64,000 nt of DNA, taken from positions 53,776,524-53,840,523 of the forward strand of contig NC_059082.1 in NCBI RefSeq assembly GCF_020497125.1, given 5' to 3'. Numbering within the stretch: position 1 is the stretch's first letter; each line of letters starts with the position of its first letter. Made by a program: the position numbers and the translations under genes. Below the pieces are notes generated by a model that was not told the origin of the DNA, ran no database searches, and was given only the letters and a program-made list of their open reading frames with translations. Positions 23,193-34,290 of the stretch are shown here, piece after piece. This DNA comes from Mauremys mutica (taxonomy: Eukaryota > Chordata > Testudines > Geoemydidae).

Positions 23193-23640
23193 CTCCAAAA
23201 CTTGCCCCTCTCATTCATCTATGCAACAGTGAAGATCGTGCTCCCCTGCTGCTTCCATTTTGACTCCTCACACTGCGATGTGCCTACCTACACCTTCTTC
23301 AGTTGCTAGGGAACAGATAGAAGAATACATGGATAAGGAAGACCATGATCAGCAGCCTCTAGTTCCAGCCTCTACAGTGGACCTCTTAACTTCCTCTCCT
23401 GAGGCAGCAGCATCTTCAGCACGATTACTGGCCTCAGATGTCTTTAAAGCTTTTCAGGATCTGCTAGTCAGAATCACTGAGACACTGGAGATTGAGACTT
23501 CAGTGGTTCAACAGGAAGGCCCACAAATTATTTGATACCCTCTGTCTAGAAATGCCCATTAACAAAGGCATATTAAAACCAGCCGAAGACCTCTGGCAAA
23601 CCCCAGCTAGCCAACCCAAACTGATGAATATGCAGCACCG
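23193..23640 (+). pseudogene. DIRS gag-like fragment, right part
   Basis: Continues the gag interrupted at 18452. The + strand gives ASDVFKAFQDLLVRITETLE then, one frame over, LEMPINKGILKPAEDLWQTP, a conserved block of vertebrate DIRS gag. It is truncated near 23640 at a CR1 piece. The frame shifts near 23530. Confidence 0.6.
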
Positions 23641-23649
23641 GCTGGATTG

Positions 23650-23750
23650 AGTTAAATCATTGGAAGAGACGTCAGGAGGTCATCCAGTCCAACCCCTTGC
23701 TCACAGCAGGACCAACCCCCGGCTAAATCATCCCAGCCAGGGCTTTTCAA
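23650..23750 (-). mobile_element. CR1 LINE 3' fragment
   Basis: The + strand reads gaggtcatccagtccaaccc and tgctcacagcaggaccaacc, the complement of a bird/reptile CR1 3' end. Confidence 0.75.
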
Positions 23751-24011
23751 AGTCATTTAAATCTCTGATTTAAATCATGTGTTAAATAAGCAAGCAGGAA
23801 ACCTTGATTTAAATAGTTAATTTTAATTTTGTTTGCATTTGTACTTTTTAGTTGCTTTCCTAAGGAAATGTTAAATCTTGTGGTTGGTATAACTATTAAA
23901 AACATAGTGCTTTTCAACCAAATACAGCCTTTACACTAAATTTGGTACTTTTTACTAACCAGGAGTATACCCTATATATAGACATTTATTTAAACAAAAA
24001 ATAAAATGTAG
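23751..24011. other. AT-rich repeat-like stretch
   Basis: Runs of gatttaaatc-like sequence (23760-23830) recall the ends of the hAT at 18453, but I cannot define ends. No gene. Confidence 0.35.
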
Positions 24012-24231
24012 CCATGGTAGGATAAGTGACTGGAGGGAGCCACCTGGCGTGCTTGTCTGTCCAAGACCATAAACATGCACTCAGAGTGGCTAGTGGCAGC
24101 CCATCCTGCTGCTTGCACTGCTGGGGCTGTATTCTGTTTTTAGTATGCTAACTTAGATGAGAACTGGTATGAATATGGCTCCACAAGCTGGGAATCACAC
24201 CCCCAGGCTCGAAGTGTAGACATACCCTGTC
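24012..24231. mobile_element. DNA-element 3' fragment (tagacataccctg end)
   Basis: Terminates gtgtagacataccctg, a terminal repeat common in turtle DNA transposons; the left end was not found. It sits just upstream of the duplicated block that leads into the unit 2 zinc-finger exon. Confidence 0.4.
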
Positions 24232-24352
24232 ACATGTAACAAGTGCAGGTATCATATGTTCATATGTAAATAAGATTTTCAAGATGAGTCCTTGTTCTAA
24301 GGTTTCCTTTCTCTCCTGTGACTCATCTCTGGATTCTCATTTTATTGACTAG

Positions 24353-25548
24353 GTGATGGGATTGTGAGTGAGAATGAGGAGGAGAATCTGCACCAGGAAG
24401 GTCTTGAGTCAACGGAACCACAAGGCAAGTTATCACGAATACCCCAAAGGAATATTTCCCAGAGACTTGAGCAGGGCAAAGCCTGTGAGGGTCAACGCAG
24501 ATTGGAAAGGCATCTGCGAACTCCTCCAGGGAAGAGACAAAGTAAATCAACTGCATGTGAAAGAGCTTTCAGGAAACTGCCAGACATTGTCCAAGAGGGA
24601 AATCGTATGAGGAGGAAATCAGTAATGTGTGATGACTGTGGGAAAAGCTTCAGGGTGAGCTCAAACCTCAGACAGCATCAGAGAATCCACACTGGAGAGA
24701 AACCCTTTGGATGTGCCGAGTGTGGGGAAAATTTCCGGCAACGCTCACACCTTATTCAGCATCAGAGAATCCACACAGGGGAGAGACCCTATGAATGTGC
24801 TGAATGTGGGAAAAGCTTCAGTATGAGCTCAAAACTCATTCGCCATCAGATAATCCACACAGGAGAAAAACCCTATAAATGTGCCGAGTGTGGCAAGAGC
24901 TTTAGTGGGAACTGGCAGCTAATCCAGCATCAGAGAATCCACACAGGAGAGAGACCCTACGAATGTGGTGACTGTGGGAAGACTTTCAGTGTGAGCTCAG
25001 CCCTTACTCGTCATCAGCGAACCCACACTGGAGAGAAACCTTATGAATGTGCCGAGTGCAGGAAAACTTTCAGTCAGAGCTCAGAGCTTATGAAACATCA
25101 GAGAGTCCACACAGGCGAGAGGCCCTATGAGTGTGCTGAGTGTGGGAAGAGCTTCACTGTGAGCTCTGCCCTCATTCAGCATCGGAGATTCCACATGGGG
25201 GAAAGACCTTATGAATGTGCCGAATGTGGGAAAAGCTTCACAGTGAGCTCACACCTCATTCAGCACCGGCGATTCCACACAGGGGAAAGGCCCTACGAAT
25301 GTGCTGACTGTGGGAAAAGCTTCCTTTGGAGATCAGCCCTTCTTCGACATCAGAGAATCCACACAGGAGAGAGACCCTATGAATGCACCGAGTGTGGGGA
25401 AAGCTTCCGTCAGAGCGCGCATCTTATCCAGCATCGCCGAATCCACACTGGGGAGAAACCCTATGGATGTGCCAACTGTGGGAAAGGCTTCACTGTGAGC
25501 TCTGCCCTTATTCGACATCAGAGAATCCACATCGGGGGGGAGCCCTAA
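24353..25548 (+). CDS. C2H2 zinc-finger protein, terminal exon, unit 2 (11 fingers)
   Basis: Probable nuclear DNA-binding transcription factor. The exon follows a gactag acceptor at 24352 in phase 1, matching the phase of the open exon 16901-17008. It ends with TAA 25546-25548. The linker ([10 protein letters not shown]..., [14 protein letters not shown]) is followed from nt 24628 by eleven intact C2H2 fingers with TGE(K/R)P linkers. Helix residues -1,2,3,6: VSNQ, QSHQ, MSKR, GWQQ, VSAR, QSEK, VSAQ, VSHQ, WSAR, QAHQ, VSAR. The first in-frame ATG in the exon is at 24607, just before finger 1, so normal translation must start upstream (24364 is GTG, not a start). Best candidate in the window for a functional gene, as both supporting exons are open. 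Confidence 0.92.
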
Positions 25549-25974
25549 GAGTGGTCTGAAAGCGGAGAAAGTTTCGTATCCGATATCCTTCCAGGGTCTC
25601 CCAGTTGTGTTTCCACTTTGGGATCACAGGGTTCTTCCCTGTTCATAGTGAATGAAAAATGCCTTGCTGAGGATGGAGTGTTGGTGGTCGAGTTAGAAAA
25701 AGAGGCAGCATTGGTGCTCGAAGGAGAGTCATGTAAGGCCCTGGGGTGTTGAGAGGAATGCGTGGTGGGAGCCAAAGGAAGGGACCAGGAGGTGTTGGGG
25801 GGTGGGTTATTTGGGTGATGGAAGAGGAGTAGGTAGTGTAATTAAGGGGAAATCATTTTAGTCATTTTTAATATATTTAAGAGGAATGAAAAAATGAGCA
25901 CAGGGAGAGCCTCAGAGAACTTATAGTGGGAAATAAATGGAGCATCTTCTAGCAGATAGAGGAGGTGGAAAGTC

Positions 25975-26105
25975 AGCACTCTTGGGTTCTATTCTCAATT
26001 CTGTCACAGACTTGGTTGGTAACTCTGGGCAGCTCACTTCACCTCACTGTGCCTTCGTTCCCCCCATCTGTAAAACAGAGACAATAATAATGATAATCAC
26101 TCTTA
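25975..26105 (+). mobile_element. MIR-like SINE fragment
   Basis: cttggttggtaactctgggc, cttcacctcactgtgcc, ctgtaaaacagagacaataa match the MIR pattern. It is at the same relative place as 10745-10880. Confidence 0.65.
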
Positions 26106-26124
26106 CAGGAGGATTTTACTATTA

Positions 26125-26245
26125 ATGACTTTATTAAAGTAGTGCCCAGAGGCCTCATCAGGAATTGGGGCTGTATTATACTAGGTGGTGCACAACAAGG
26201 TTTGCACAATTCCTGCCCCGAATTGTTTACAATGTAAGAAACCAG
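26125..26245 (+). repeat. Old interspersed repeat (gtgctgtacaaa family)
   Basis: tagtgcccagaggcctcatc ... ggtggtgcacaacaa ... cctgccccgaattgtttaca resembles the repeat better kept at 48501-48620 and, split, at 60090. Class not assigned. Confidence 0.5.
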
Positions 26246-26449
26246 CTTCCTTCTCTGGGATTCTGTAGCCCTTGTTACTGACAAGAATTTTTCTTGAAGT
26301 TATGAGCTTTGAGGATTCTTTTTGTGAGTGCAGGGATTATGGTTGTGTGTTTCTGTTTGTGTGTGTGTGAGTGTTTGAAATATGGTTTTCAAAGGTATGA
26401 GTTTAATTCTAGTTTCAAAAAACATTATCTTTATTTTTTTTAAAGTTCC

Positions 26450-26455
26450 AATAAA
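26450..26455 (+). terminator. Poly(A) signal AATAAA, unit 2
   Basis: AATAAA followed by ctcctccagtttcctggaaa, the same downstream block as after 12925 in unit 1. Confidence 0.65.
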
Positions 26456-26519
26456 AAGTTGTTTAAAATGATCTGTGTCTCCTCCAGTTTCCTGGAAACT
26501 CTCACTGTCAAGTAGTATG

Positions 26520-27244
26520 TCAAAAAGATCCACAGCTCCACCCAGTGGAAATCACTTATTTCTGTGTCCAGCCCATTCATGAATGCTTGTGATCAAGAAT
26601 CAGGGGTACATGTGAGCTCAAGAGATTATTCAGGCTCTGACTGCATTAAAGAAATTTCATCAGTGTAATTAATGTAGTTACACCAGTGCCACCACTGGAT
26701 ATAGACATGTTGCACAGCATACTATGGGCTGTCATCAGGGCAGTTCAATCCAGTACCAACTATGTAGTGACAACAGGGCAAATTTCCTTAAAGTAGATAA
26801 AGCCTTCCAGCTGGGATGGCTCCTTCCTGAGAAGGTGTTCTCCACAGGGAGAACCTGATAGTGTCTTCAGCACCAATCTTCTCTCTGTGGTTTCCACTTA
26901 TATTTAAGAGTTCAGCAAACTTTTCTTTAAATAAGAGCTCCTTTAAGACATTCTGGCCAGACTCCACCCCAGGCTTGTGGTTTCCATTGGATGCCTAGCT
27001 CCTGCCCCAATTTTCTGGTACTTTTTCAAATACCCTATTTTCCTGCTGCGTCAAGAGTTCTACATCCTCTTTCCTTGATACTCAGCTAGCCCATTTTCTA
27101 TCTCAAAGACCCCCAAGTTGCATCTCAACAGCTGGGCTCTGATTACAGTCACCCACTTGTCTGTACAGATCGGCAAACAACTGAGATTATTGGAGAAAAA
27201 GTCTTGACACTTGTGTTAAAATCATTAGACAAATCATTTTAGGG
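26520..27244. other. Downstream tail of duplication unit 2
   Basis: Matches 13.02-13.74 kb of unit 1. No gene. The homology stops near 27244 and resumes at about 30166, so what lies between is an insertion in unit 2, or a loss in unit 1. Confidence 0.55.
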
Positions 27245-27979
27245 TTTTTTTTATACTAACCTCATCCACTTGGTCTGAACAGGAGCAAATGGCATTGCCA
27301 CCTTCTTCTACCCAAAAAAATGCATTCACCCCCTCCCATCTGGCATCCCTCCCAGGAATATCAAAACAAAAAACCAAAACCTGAAACCAATCAATCTAAA
27401 ATGTGTTAATTAAAAAAAAACACTCTAAGCTTATTTTCATTCTGAAAAGGAGTAGTGACAGACTCCATAAAGGCCATTAGGGACTAATGCTATTGATTTC
27501 CCATAGAAGGTGCTTAGATACTAGCATGATGGGTGGCAGTATAAACCCTTAAGGAGGTGTCTAAATGGGGGGGTTAGTCCTCAATAACTCAAGTTAGTCC
27601 AGCGTGAAAATGTCTGCATATACATAACGCAATTCTTCACAACGCATGAATGCCACATTTATCACAAGCTCTGGAATTCTCTTTCAAAGTGTATTGTTTG
27701 ATGCAAATCGAGTTAGTTAGGTCCATTGTTTGTCTACATGCAATGCTGCGATGCACTGTATTAGCAGTCCTCCAACTTCTATCCCATACTGCTTTGCAGG
27801 TGTCCAGTACTGACCTGTTTGTTTACCTGTGTGCCCTCCACTGCTCTGGGGTCAAGTTGACCAGATGTCCCTTCCTGCATTTGAAAACTGGCACAGACCC
27901 AGAAGTTTCCCATTTGCTCCTGGATTGACTATAGCAGCACTGCTGCAGTGCTATTCCAGAAACCTTGCAACATGCCTCG

Positions 27980-28240
27980 TGGAGTGCTGAGACCCTAGAT
28001 CTCCTAGCCATCTGGGGAGAAGTGTTGGTGCAGCAATCTCGGGGCAAGTCACTGGAATAAAGATCTTTTGTGGCTGTGGCTAAGAAGATGTCTGCAAAGG
28101 GTTACAACTGGATGCCTACCAATGCTGAGCAAACAGCTCGGGTATTTACACTAAAACCAAGGTTAGACATTCTATACCTTGGGGGAGCATCCTGGAACTC
28201 CTATAGTCCTCATTTTTATATAATCGTGATCTTACCTTAC
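27980..28240 (+). pseudogene. SANT/Myb-like DNA-binding domain remnant
   Basis: One + strand frame reads WSAETLDLLAIWGEVLVQQ, then a TAA near 28055, then VAVAKKMSAKGYNWMPTN and a short tail. This is the pattern of Myb/SANT-like domain 4 proteins (WS..ET..LL.IWGE...VQ... / ...KKM...GY). Such domains accompany Harbinger transposases and derived host genes. The stop and loss of the QCR block make it a fossil. Confidence 0.55.
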
Positions 28241-28254
28241 AAGGCATGCTTTAT

Positions 28255-28665
28255 ATGTATCAGGGGAAAGGTTATGATCTGCTGAAAGTCGTTTCTCTAT
28301 CCATATGTGTATATCATTAATGCATATGAAGTTATGAGAATTATGTTGTATGGTGGTCACTAATACTTGCTGTATGTTGGGGAATCAGCCAGACACTAGT
28401 TCCCCAGAGGCAACAGCAAGGAAAGTAGCCAACACGTGAGTGCGGTGTCAATTAACCCATCAACAACCATTGTCCAGCAAGGGAGCTACAATGCAATGAC
28501 TCACCTGCATGAGGCCACAGCAGGGGAATTGCTCAACCTTGCCAGGAGCCTCAGCAATGCACCCAGACAAGCCTGGACTTGTGTTTTCCAAGCACAGGGA
28601 CTGAGGGTATAAAACAAACACAGTGGCCACATGTTTGCAAGCCCATGCCACGGAGGGCACATACT
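28255..28665 (+). mobile_element. Endogenous retrovirus LTR fragment
   Basis: Opens with U3-like text (aggttatgatctgctgaaag ... gcatatgaagttatgag) and has a TATA-like gggtataaaac at about 28608. No TG...CA pair or target duplication, so it is truncated. Non-coding. Confidence 0.45.
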
Positions 28666-30165
28666 CATCTACCTATTTTTCTTTCCCTTCCTGCCCCTGT
28701 CTGCCCAGTGAACCACCCTCTACCCCACTCCCCAACCCTGTTTGTTTGCTCAAAATGGCAGCCAGCAGCATAGTGCAGCCACAACCTCTACCCCACCTCC
28801 CCTCCTCTCCCACAGCATAGTTTAATAATGAAAACGTGATAATGAAAAAATCTGGGAAATTCAACTGTTTGAGACAGTGGTTACAGGAAAAGAAGTTCAT
28901 TTAGTATTCTCAGTTTACGTGAAGTAGACGTGGGCATTGCATAGTCATACAGGCACTAAGACTACAGCTCCCTTAGCGATAGCAACACTCTTAACGGCTT
29001 TTCACAGATGTGCAAAAAGAAAGACTGGAAACAGTGAATGCTTCAGTCAATAAGTGCAAAACCCTCTCCATTTTTCTCTGCACTTTCATCATGTCTGCAG
29101 GAGAGATAAAGCAAAATCTGAGACTGAGAAATTGCTGGTTATGAAGGATAGCTGCATGAACATTCTTCCCAGTATAACTCGCAATTTCCTTCCACTCCTG
29201 CAGCACTTCTGGACGGGGGGCGGGGGTGGACTGTAATGGGGTGTACTGACAGGAGGAAGGAGAGTCTCTCTGTTTACAAGCAAGCAGCTTGCTCACAACC
29301 CATTATGATATGGGGCACTGCAGGTTGGGGTACTGCAGGTTGGTACACTCCCACTGCAGCTCTGGAGCTAATTCAACGCATATTTGAAAAAATATCACCT
29401 TTGTCATCCTGAAATTCTCTTGTCGCTGTTTGTCTTCCTAGGTCTGCAGAGCAATCCTTTCCCACCAATCAATGCTGTTTTCCCAAGCCCAGAAACAGCA
29501 CTGTACCATGTGAAACTGCCCCAGGAACTGCTCTTATAGTAGCAGTTGCTTGGTATTACCCCCTTCTTCATCATCCTTGTCCTACTTCCCACCACTGAAG
29601 CTGTTGCTGCTGGAGGATCTGCTGCTGCTACCACATCATCTGCTTGGTGGTGTGGTGGGTGAAGTCCAAAACTTAAGCCACCTGACTTTGAGAGCTGAAA
29701 TACACCCCAAGCAGCCTCTGTGTATTTTTGGTTGCCAGCATAGTGGTGTGAAACATTGTTGGGTCCATGCTGGCAATTAGAAAATGGTGCTAGCATGCCC
29801 AGAAAGAGGAAGCATGGGACAGAGAGTGTGGAATCATGGGATTTTTAAAATTTGACCCTAAATCCCATAATGCCACTGGCTTCTTTCTGCCTTGCTTCCT
29901 CTATATGTATCCCACAATGTGCAGTGAGAAAAATCCCAGCATGCACACAGCTCAGCAGCAAAGCAAAGGATCAGGGGATATCCTCTAAGAGACTCATGCC
30001 ACATACTTAGTATGCAGCAGATCCCCACCGTGTGCACACCGTAATGTGAACTGAAGTGGGTACACCTGTTCTGTAGGCAAGCTATTCGTGTTACTTGCTT
30101 ATTGTGTGTTACATAAAGCTTGTCAAATAGCTGCAGATTAAATCCCCTGTGTAGGCAAACCCTAA

Positions 30166-30252
30166 AATAGAAACAGAACTGTTCTGTCCAGGAAATGGGA
30201 AATTTCTCTGAGATCTCTTTGGCAGAAAGAAAGGATTGGGAGCAGTGGTGAT
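30166..30252. other. Resumed duplication-unit sequence
   Basis: About 80 bp (gttctgtccaggaaatggg, atttctctgagatctct) match 13.80-13.87 kb of unit 1, showing that the duplication continued past the insertion. Confidence 0.5.
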
Positions 30253-30637
30253 ATAAGAACAGCCATATTGGGTCTTCCGACAGTGGCCAATGCCAGGTGC
30301 TTCAGAGGGAATGAACAGAACAGGTAATCATCAAATGATCCATCCCCTGTTGCCCATTCCCAGCTTATGGCAAACAAAGGCTAGGGACACCATCACTAAT
30401 AGCCGTTGATGGACCTATCCTCCATGAACTTATCTAGTTCTTTTTTTAACCTCTTATAGACTTGGTCTTCAAAGAGTTCCATAGGTTGACTGTGCGTTGT
30501 GTGAAGAAATACTTCCTTTTGTTTGTTTTAAACCTGCTGCCTATTAATTTCATTTGGTGAGCTTTAGTTCTTGTGTTATGAGAAGACGTAAATAACACTT
30601 CCTTATTTACTTTCTCCACACCAGTCATTATTCTACA
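30253..30637 (-). mobile_element. CR1 LINE 3' end
   Basis: The complement of the CR1 3' end (ataagaacagccatattggg, ccaatgccaggtgcttcaga) and the C-terminal RT tail; near-identical in layout to 3995-4400. Truncated at 30637 by a hAT. Confidence 0.8.
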
Positions 30638-30845
30638 GATCGGTGTTTCCCAAACTTGGGATGCCGCTTGTGTAGGGAAAGCCCCTGGCAGGCCGGGACG
30701 GTTTGTTTACCTGCCATGTCCACAGGTCCAGCCAATCACGGCTCCCACTGGCTGCGGTTCGCTGCTCCAAGCCAATGGGAGCTGCTGGAAGCGGCGCAGG
30801 CTGAGGGACGTACTGGCCACCGCTTCCTGCCACCCCCAATTTCTC
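30638..30845. mobile_element. hAT-like element left end
   Basis: Starts at or near cggtgtttcccaaacttggg and has a GC-rich body (agccaatgggagctgctgga). The right end is not present. Confidence 0.45.
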
Positions 30846-31386
30846 CCTTTGATCCCAAACAGAAAGTGGCCTACCCTCCTTTCCTAATATTGACTGTATA
30901 ATCGGGGCATAGAAATGGGATAATTACAGGCAGAATATGCAATGGAAAACTTGATACTCACAAGTGACATGCAGACCTGTTTGAATGTAACTCAGGAATA
31001 AAAAAGTACACCACGTAGACACTACAATGGTGGGGACACACACGTTCCTGGATCAATAAGAGGAGGTTGTTCTTGGGGCTGGAAGTGCATAATTAATTGC
31101 TGAAGCGGGGGAAAGGCTGAGGTGGGATGCAGAATTAATTAAATAGAATCTGAGTTTGAAGAGAAGCTGTGAATTCTCTGTGCCATCAGGCAGTGTTTTA
31201 GACACAACTTCTATGATTTGATCTCAGCTGGGTCTTGTAGCGAGAGCTCCTACAACAGGGGCCAAAATCCCCTTGTTCGATACCAGTGATACTCAGACTG
31301 CGGCTCACAAGTGGAAAGTGGTTCTTTAATGTGTCTCCTTTGGTTCTTTGCAGCACGTGATATTAAAACACTGTGTGATTTAATTA
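30846..31386. other. Unassigned intergenic sequence
   Basis: No gene and no named repeat. Mixed composition. Confidence 0.3.
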
Positions 31387-31790
31387 CAGTAGAACCTCAG
31401 CATTATGAACACCAGAGTTACAAACTGACCGGTCAACCACACACCTCTTTTGGAACCAGAAGTACGTAATCAGGCAGCAGAGATTAAATAAAAAAGCAAA
31501 TACTGTACAACACAGTATTGTGTTAATGTAAACTACTAAAAAATAAAGGGCAAACCTAAAAAAAGAGTTGACAAAGTAGGGAAACTGTTTCTGTGCTTGT
31601 TTCATTTAAATTAAGATGGTTAAAATCATCATTTTTCTTCTGCATAGTAAAGTTTCAAAGCTGTAGTAAGTCAATATTTGGTTGTAAACTTTTGAAAGAA
31701 TGACTGTAACATTTTGTTCAAAGTTACAAAGATTTCAGAGCTACAACCAACCTCCATTCCCAAGGTATTCGTCCCTCTGAGGTTCTACAG
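31387..31790. mobile_element. Tigger-like (TA-target) MITE, 404 bp
   Basis: Ends cagtagaacctcagcatta and ccctctgaggttctacag form an imperfect inverted repeat of about 14 bp, with TA flanks at 31385-86 and 31791-92. AT-rich interior without transposase. Confidence 0.75.
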
Positions 31791-32019
31791 TATTAACCAA
31801 TCAAGTTATCAGCTTGTACTGTTATTAACTTATTTGCTGTGAATATAATATATAAACTAAATATTTCCCCGAGCATGCTGTTTTTAAATATGAATAGTAG
31901 ATGAAACAATGAATTCACACTACTGAGGTCTGAGTATCACTGTTCTATACATTTGGGAGAATGGGCAGCTCTGAAATTGTTGCACACACTGGGGGTGGGC
32001 AGGAGGAATCCAAACATCA

Positions 32020-32120
32020 AATGATAGTCCAAACGCATGATATAATATATTTTTAAATCTCCTGATTTTTGGGGGGGGGGTCTGACTCATGATTTTGAAC
32101 TTTTAAGGTTGGCAATACTG
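32020..32120. mobile_element. MITE right end (ggttggcaatactg)
   Basis: cctgatttttggg, gactcatgattttgaac and terminal ggttggcaatactg belong to the same family as 16213-16390. 5'-truncated. Confidence 0.45.
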
Positions 32121-32320
32121 TGGTTACGCCCTCGGCCCTCCTATGTTGGGCTCACTGCACAGCCAATGTTGCTATTCAGTGAATGAAATAGTGGCCTCTA
32201 GTGACTAACAGGGTACCTGCTGGCACTTGAAAAATTTTGACTGTAGCTGATCATATCACTAAGCTACATTTAGAAATGCCCCAAAATAGGAGCGCTTGGG
32301 ATAATATCACAGGTACTGGC

Positions 32321-33055
32321 ATCATAGAATCATAGGACGGGAAGGGACCTTGCGAGGTCATCTAGTCCAGTCCCCTACACTCATGGAAGGACTACATATT
32401 ATCTAGACCATTCCTGACAGGTGTTAGTCTAACCTGATCTTAAAAATCCCCAATGATGGGGATTCCACAACCTCCCTAGGCAATTTATTCCAGTGCTTAA
32501 CCACCCTGACAGTTAGGAAGTTTCTCCTAATGTCCAACCTAACCCTCGTTGCTGCAATTTAAGACCATTGCTTCGTGTCCTATCCTCAAAGGTTAAGAAG
32601 AACAATTCTTCTCTCCCCACCTCGTAACAACCTTTTATGTATTTGAAAACTGTTATCATGTCTCCTCTCAATCGTTTCTTTTCCAGACTAAGCAAACCCA
32701 ATTTTTTTCAATCTTCCCTCATAGGTCATGTTTCCTAGACCTTTAATCATTTTTTTTGTTGCTCTTCTCCAGGCTTTCTCCAATTTGTCCACATCTTTCC
32801 TTAAATGTGGTGCCCAGAACTGGACACAATACTCCAGTTGAGGCCTAATCAGCCTGGAGTAGAGCGGAAGAATTACTTCTAGTGTCTTGCTTACAACAGT
32901 CCTGCTAATACATCCCAGAATGATGTTCACTTTTTTGCAACGGTGTTGCATTGTTGACTCATATTTAGCTTGTGGTCCACTATGACCCCCAGAGCCCTTT
33001 CCGCAGTACTCCTTCCTAGGCAGTCATTTCCCGTTTACTGAAGTATTAACTTAAA
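32321..33055 (-). mobile_element. CR1 LINE 3' end
   Basis: The complement of CR1: cataggacgggaagggacct and gaggtcatctagtccag (3' UTR), then C-terminal RT coding readable on the minus strand as [63 protein letters not shown]. 5'-truncated and frameshifted. Confidence 0.9.
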
Positions 33056-33316
33056 TCTCGTCTGTCTCTACCATTGCTTCACTGGAGATCTTTACCTAGA
33101 ATTCTCCCAAGCTTCCTAAGACAGATTTAAAGAACAGAACCTATATTTAACAAATTACAACACAAAAGATCCAAATGAGAAAGCCGTTTCAGCACTCATC
33201 CAGATCTGGTCTTGAGAGATGGGCTTTGTTTGGTGCTTTAGTCTAGATTATCAAATCCCAAAGGTGTAGCCTTCTTTTCAGTTAGTTCAGGATTTATTCA
33301 CAACAGCATTTGCTGG

Positions 33317-33502
33317 GAGGGATAGCTCAGTGGTTTGAGCATTGGCCTGCTACACTCAGGGTTGTGAGTTCAATCCTTGAGGGGGCTACTTAGGGATCTG
33401 GGGCAAAAATTGGTCCTGCTAGTGAAGGCAGAGGGCTAGACTTGATGACCTTTCAAGGTCCCTTCCAGTTCTAGGAGATTGGTATATCTCCAATTATTAC
33501 CT
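33317..33502 (+). mobile_element. tRNA-derived SINE (tortoise Pol III type)
   Basis: Best preserved of three copies: gggatagctcagtggtttga, tgagttcaatcctt (B-box-like), ggggctacttagggatct, ttcaaggtcccttccag tail and attatt end. Confidence 0.88.
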
Positions 33503-33799
33503 CCTGTCACTAAAATTGTGATGGGAGTGCCATTGCTATCAGAGTCACATAGTAATTAAGCTGGGTTTGGAATGATGCTGACATTTCTTTTGTGCTTAGT
33601 ATCTTGATCCCTGTAGGATCTTAGAGTACACATTTTATGTCCACTAACAACAGCTGGTGATGTCAATAGTTTACCTCATTCATTTTTTTCAGAACTGATC
33701 TCCTGGTTTTCTTAAACTTGGACGAGCTTTGTTCTGCATTCTAAACATCCCTCTGTTTTTGGGTCTGGTGCTATCTTGTGTTATCTCTGCCATTTTAGA

Positions 33800-34290
33800 T
33801 ATGTACAAGTGGCATATTATTGCACTTTGATGAAGTCCCCGGGTGTGTGAAGATCCCTGAATTTTCTACAGGAGGCACAACACATTTCCAAGCACATCTG
33901 ACTTTCCCAAGAGCTATTTCCCTCCCGTGTACATGAAATGTCCCCCCAATATATAGGCGACACAAGGTGGTTGAAGTAATACTTTTTAGTGGAACAACTT
34001 CTGTTGGTGAAAGAGACAAGCTTTCAAGCTTCACAGACCTCTTCCTCAGGTCTGAGAACCTCCCAATATATAGACAGGAGTTGGGTTTAAAATCATGGAG
34101 AGTTCTTTATAGCAAATAATAAGTGAAGCTATGACAAAATCGTGCTCTTGCTCATCTCTCTTCCTCTAAACAAGATTTCCTACTTCCAAAACTGACAAGA
34201 TCTCCCACATGGAATAAGAGAACAAGTAAAGCCATGGCTTTACAGGGCTATGAGGAAGCGTCATTCCTGAGTGGCACCTAAAAATTAAGT
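33800..34290 (+). pseudogene. Orphan fourth copy of the KRAB-B region
   Basis: Matches the intron plus KRAB-B exon of the other units: gtgtgaagatccctgaatttt, gcacatctgactttccca, acatgaaatgtccccc, then from about 34172 an exon-like FPTSKTDKISHME followed by stops (TAA, TAA). The acceptor is weakened (aaacaag) and the donor lost (cacctaaaaatta where others have gcaggtgag). No zinc-finger exon follows before unit 3 begins, so this is a partial duplicate or the remains of a deleted unit. A 105-bp SINE-like repeat is inserted at 33957. Confidence 0.65.
33957..34061. mobile_element. SINE-like insertion with 12-bp target duplication
   Basis: Flanked by cccaatatatag at 33945-33956 and 34062-34073. 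The body has acaaggtggttgaag, gtggaacaacttctgttgg, gaaagagacaagctttc and ctcaggtctgaga, a repeat common in reptile genomes. No coding. It interrupts the orphan KRAB-B region. Confidence 0.8.

Larger units (their letters stand above)
25549..26475 (+). other. Putative 3' UTR of unit 2
   Basis: Homologous to the 3' flanks of units 1 and 3 over the first 300 bp and to unit 1 up to the poly(A) signal. It contains a MIR-like and another old repeat but not the GC-rich insertions seen in unit 1. Confidence 0.6.
27245..30165. mobile_element. Insertion of about 2.9 kb, probable DNA transposon carrying a SANT-like domain
   Basis: Unit 1 lacks this segment (homology 13.74/13.79 kb corresponds to 27.24/30.17 kb). 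It carries a SANT/Myb-like coding remnant (27980-28240), an LTR fragment (28255-28665) and an unassigned minus-strand open stretch of 130 codons (29796-29404). Clear terminal repeats were not found, so Harbinger-type origin is inference from the SANT-like domain. Confidence 0.45.

Noticed and set aside
24368..25530. Other-frame and antisense open frames over the zinc-finger exons
   Set aside because: Shadows of the repetitive finger sequence; the same pattern occurs in all three units.
29404..29796. 130-codon minus-strand gene
   Set aside because: No recognisable domain, lies within a presumed transposon insertion; left as unassigned open sequence.
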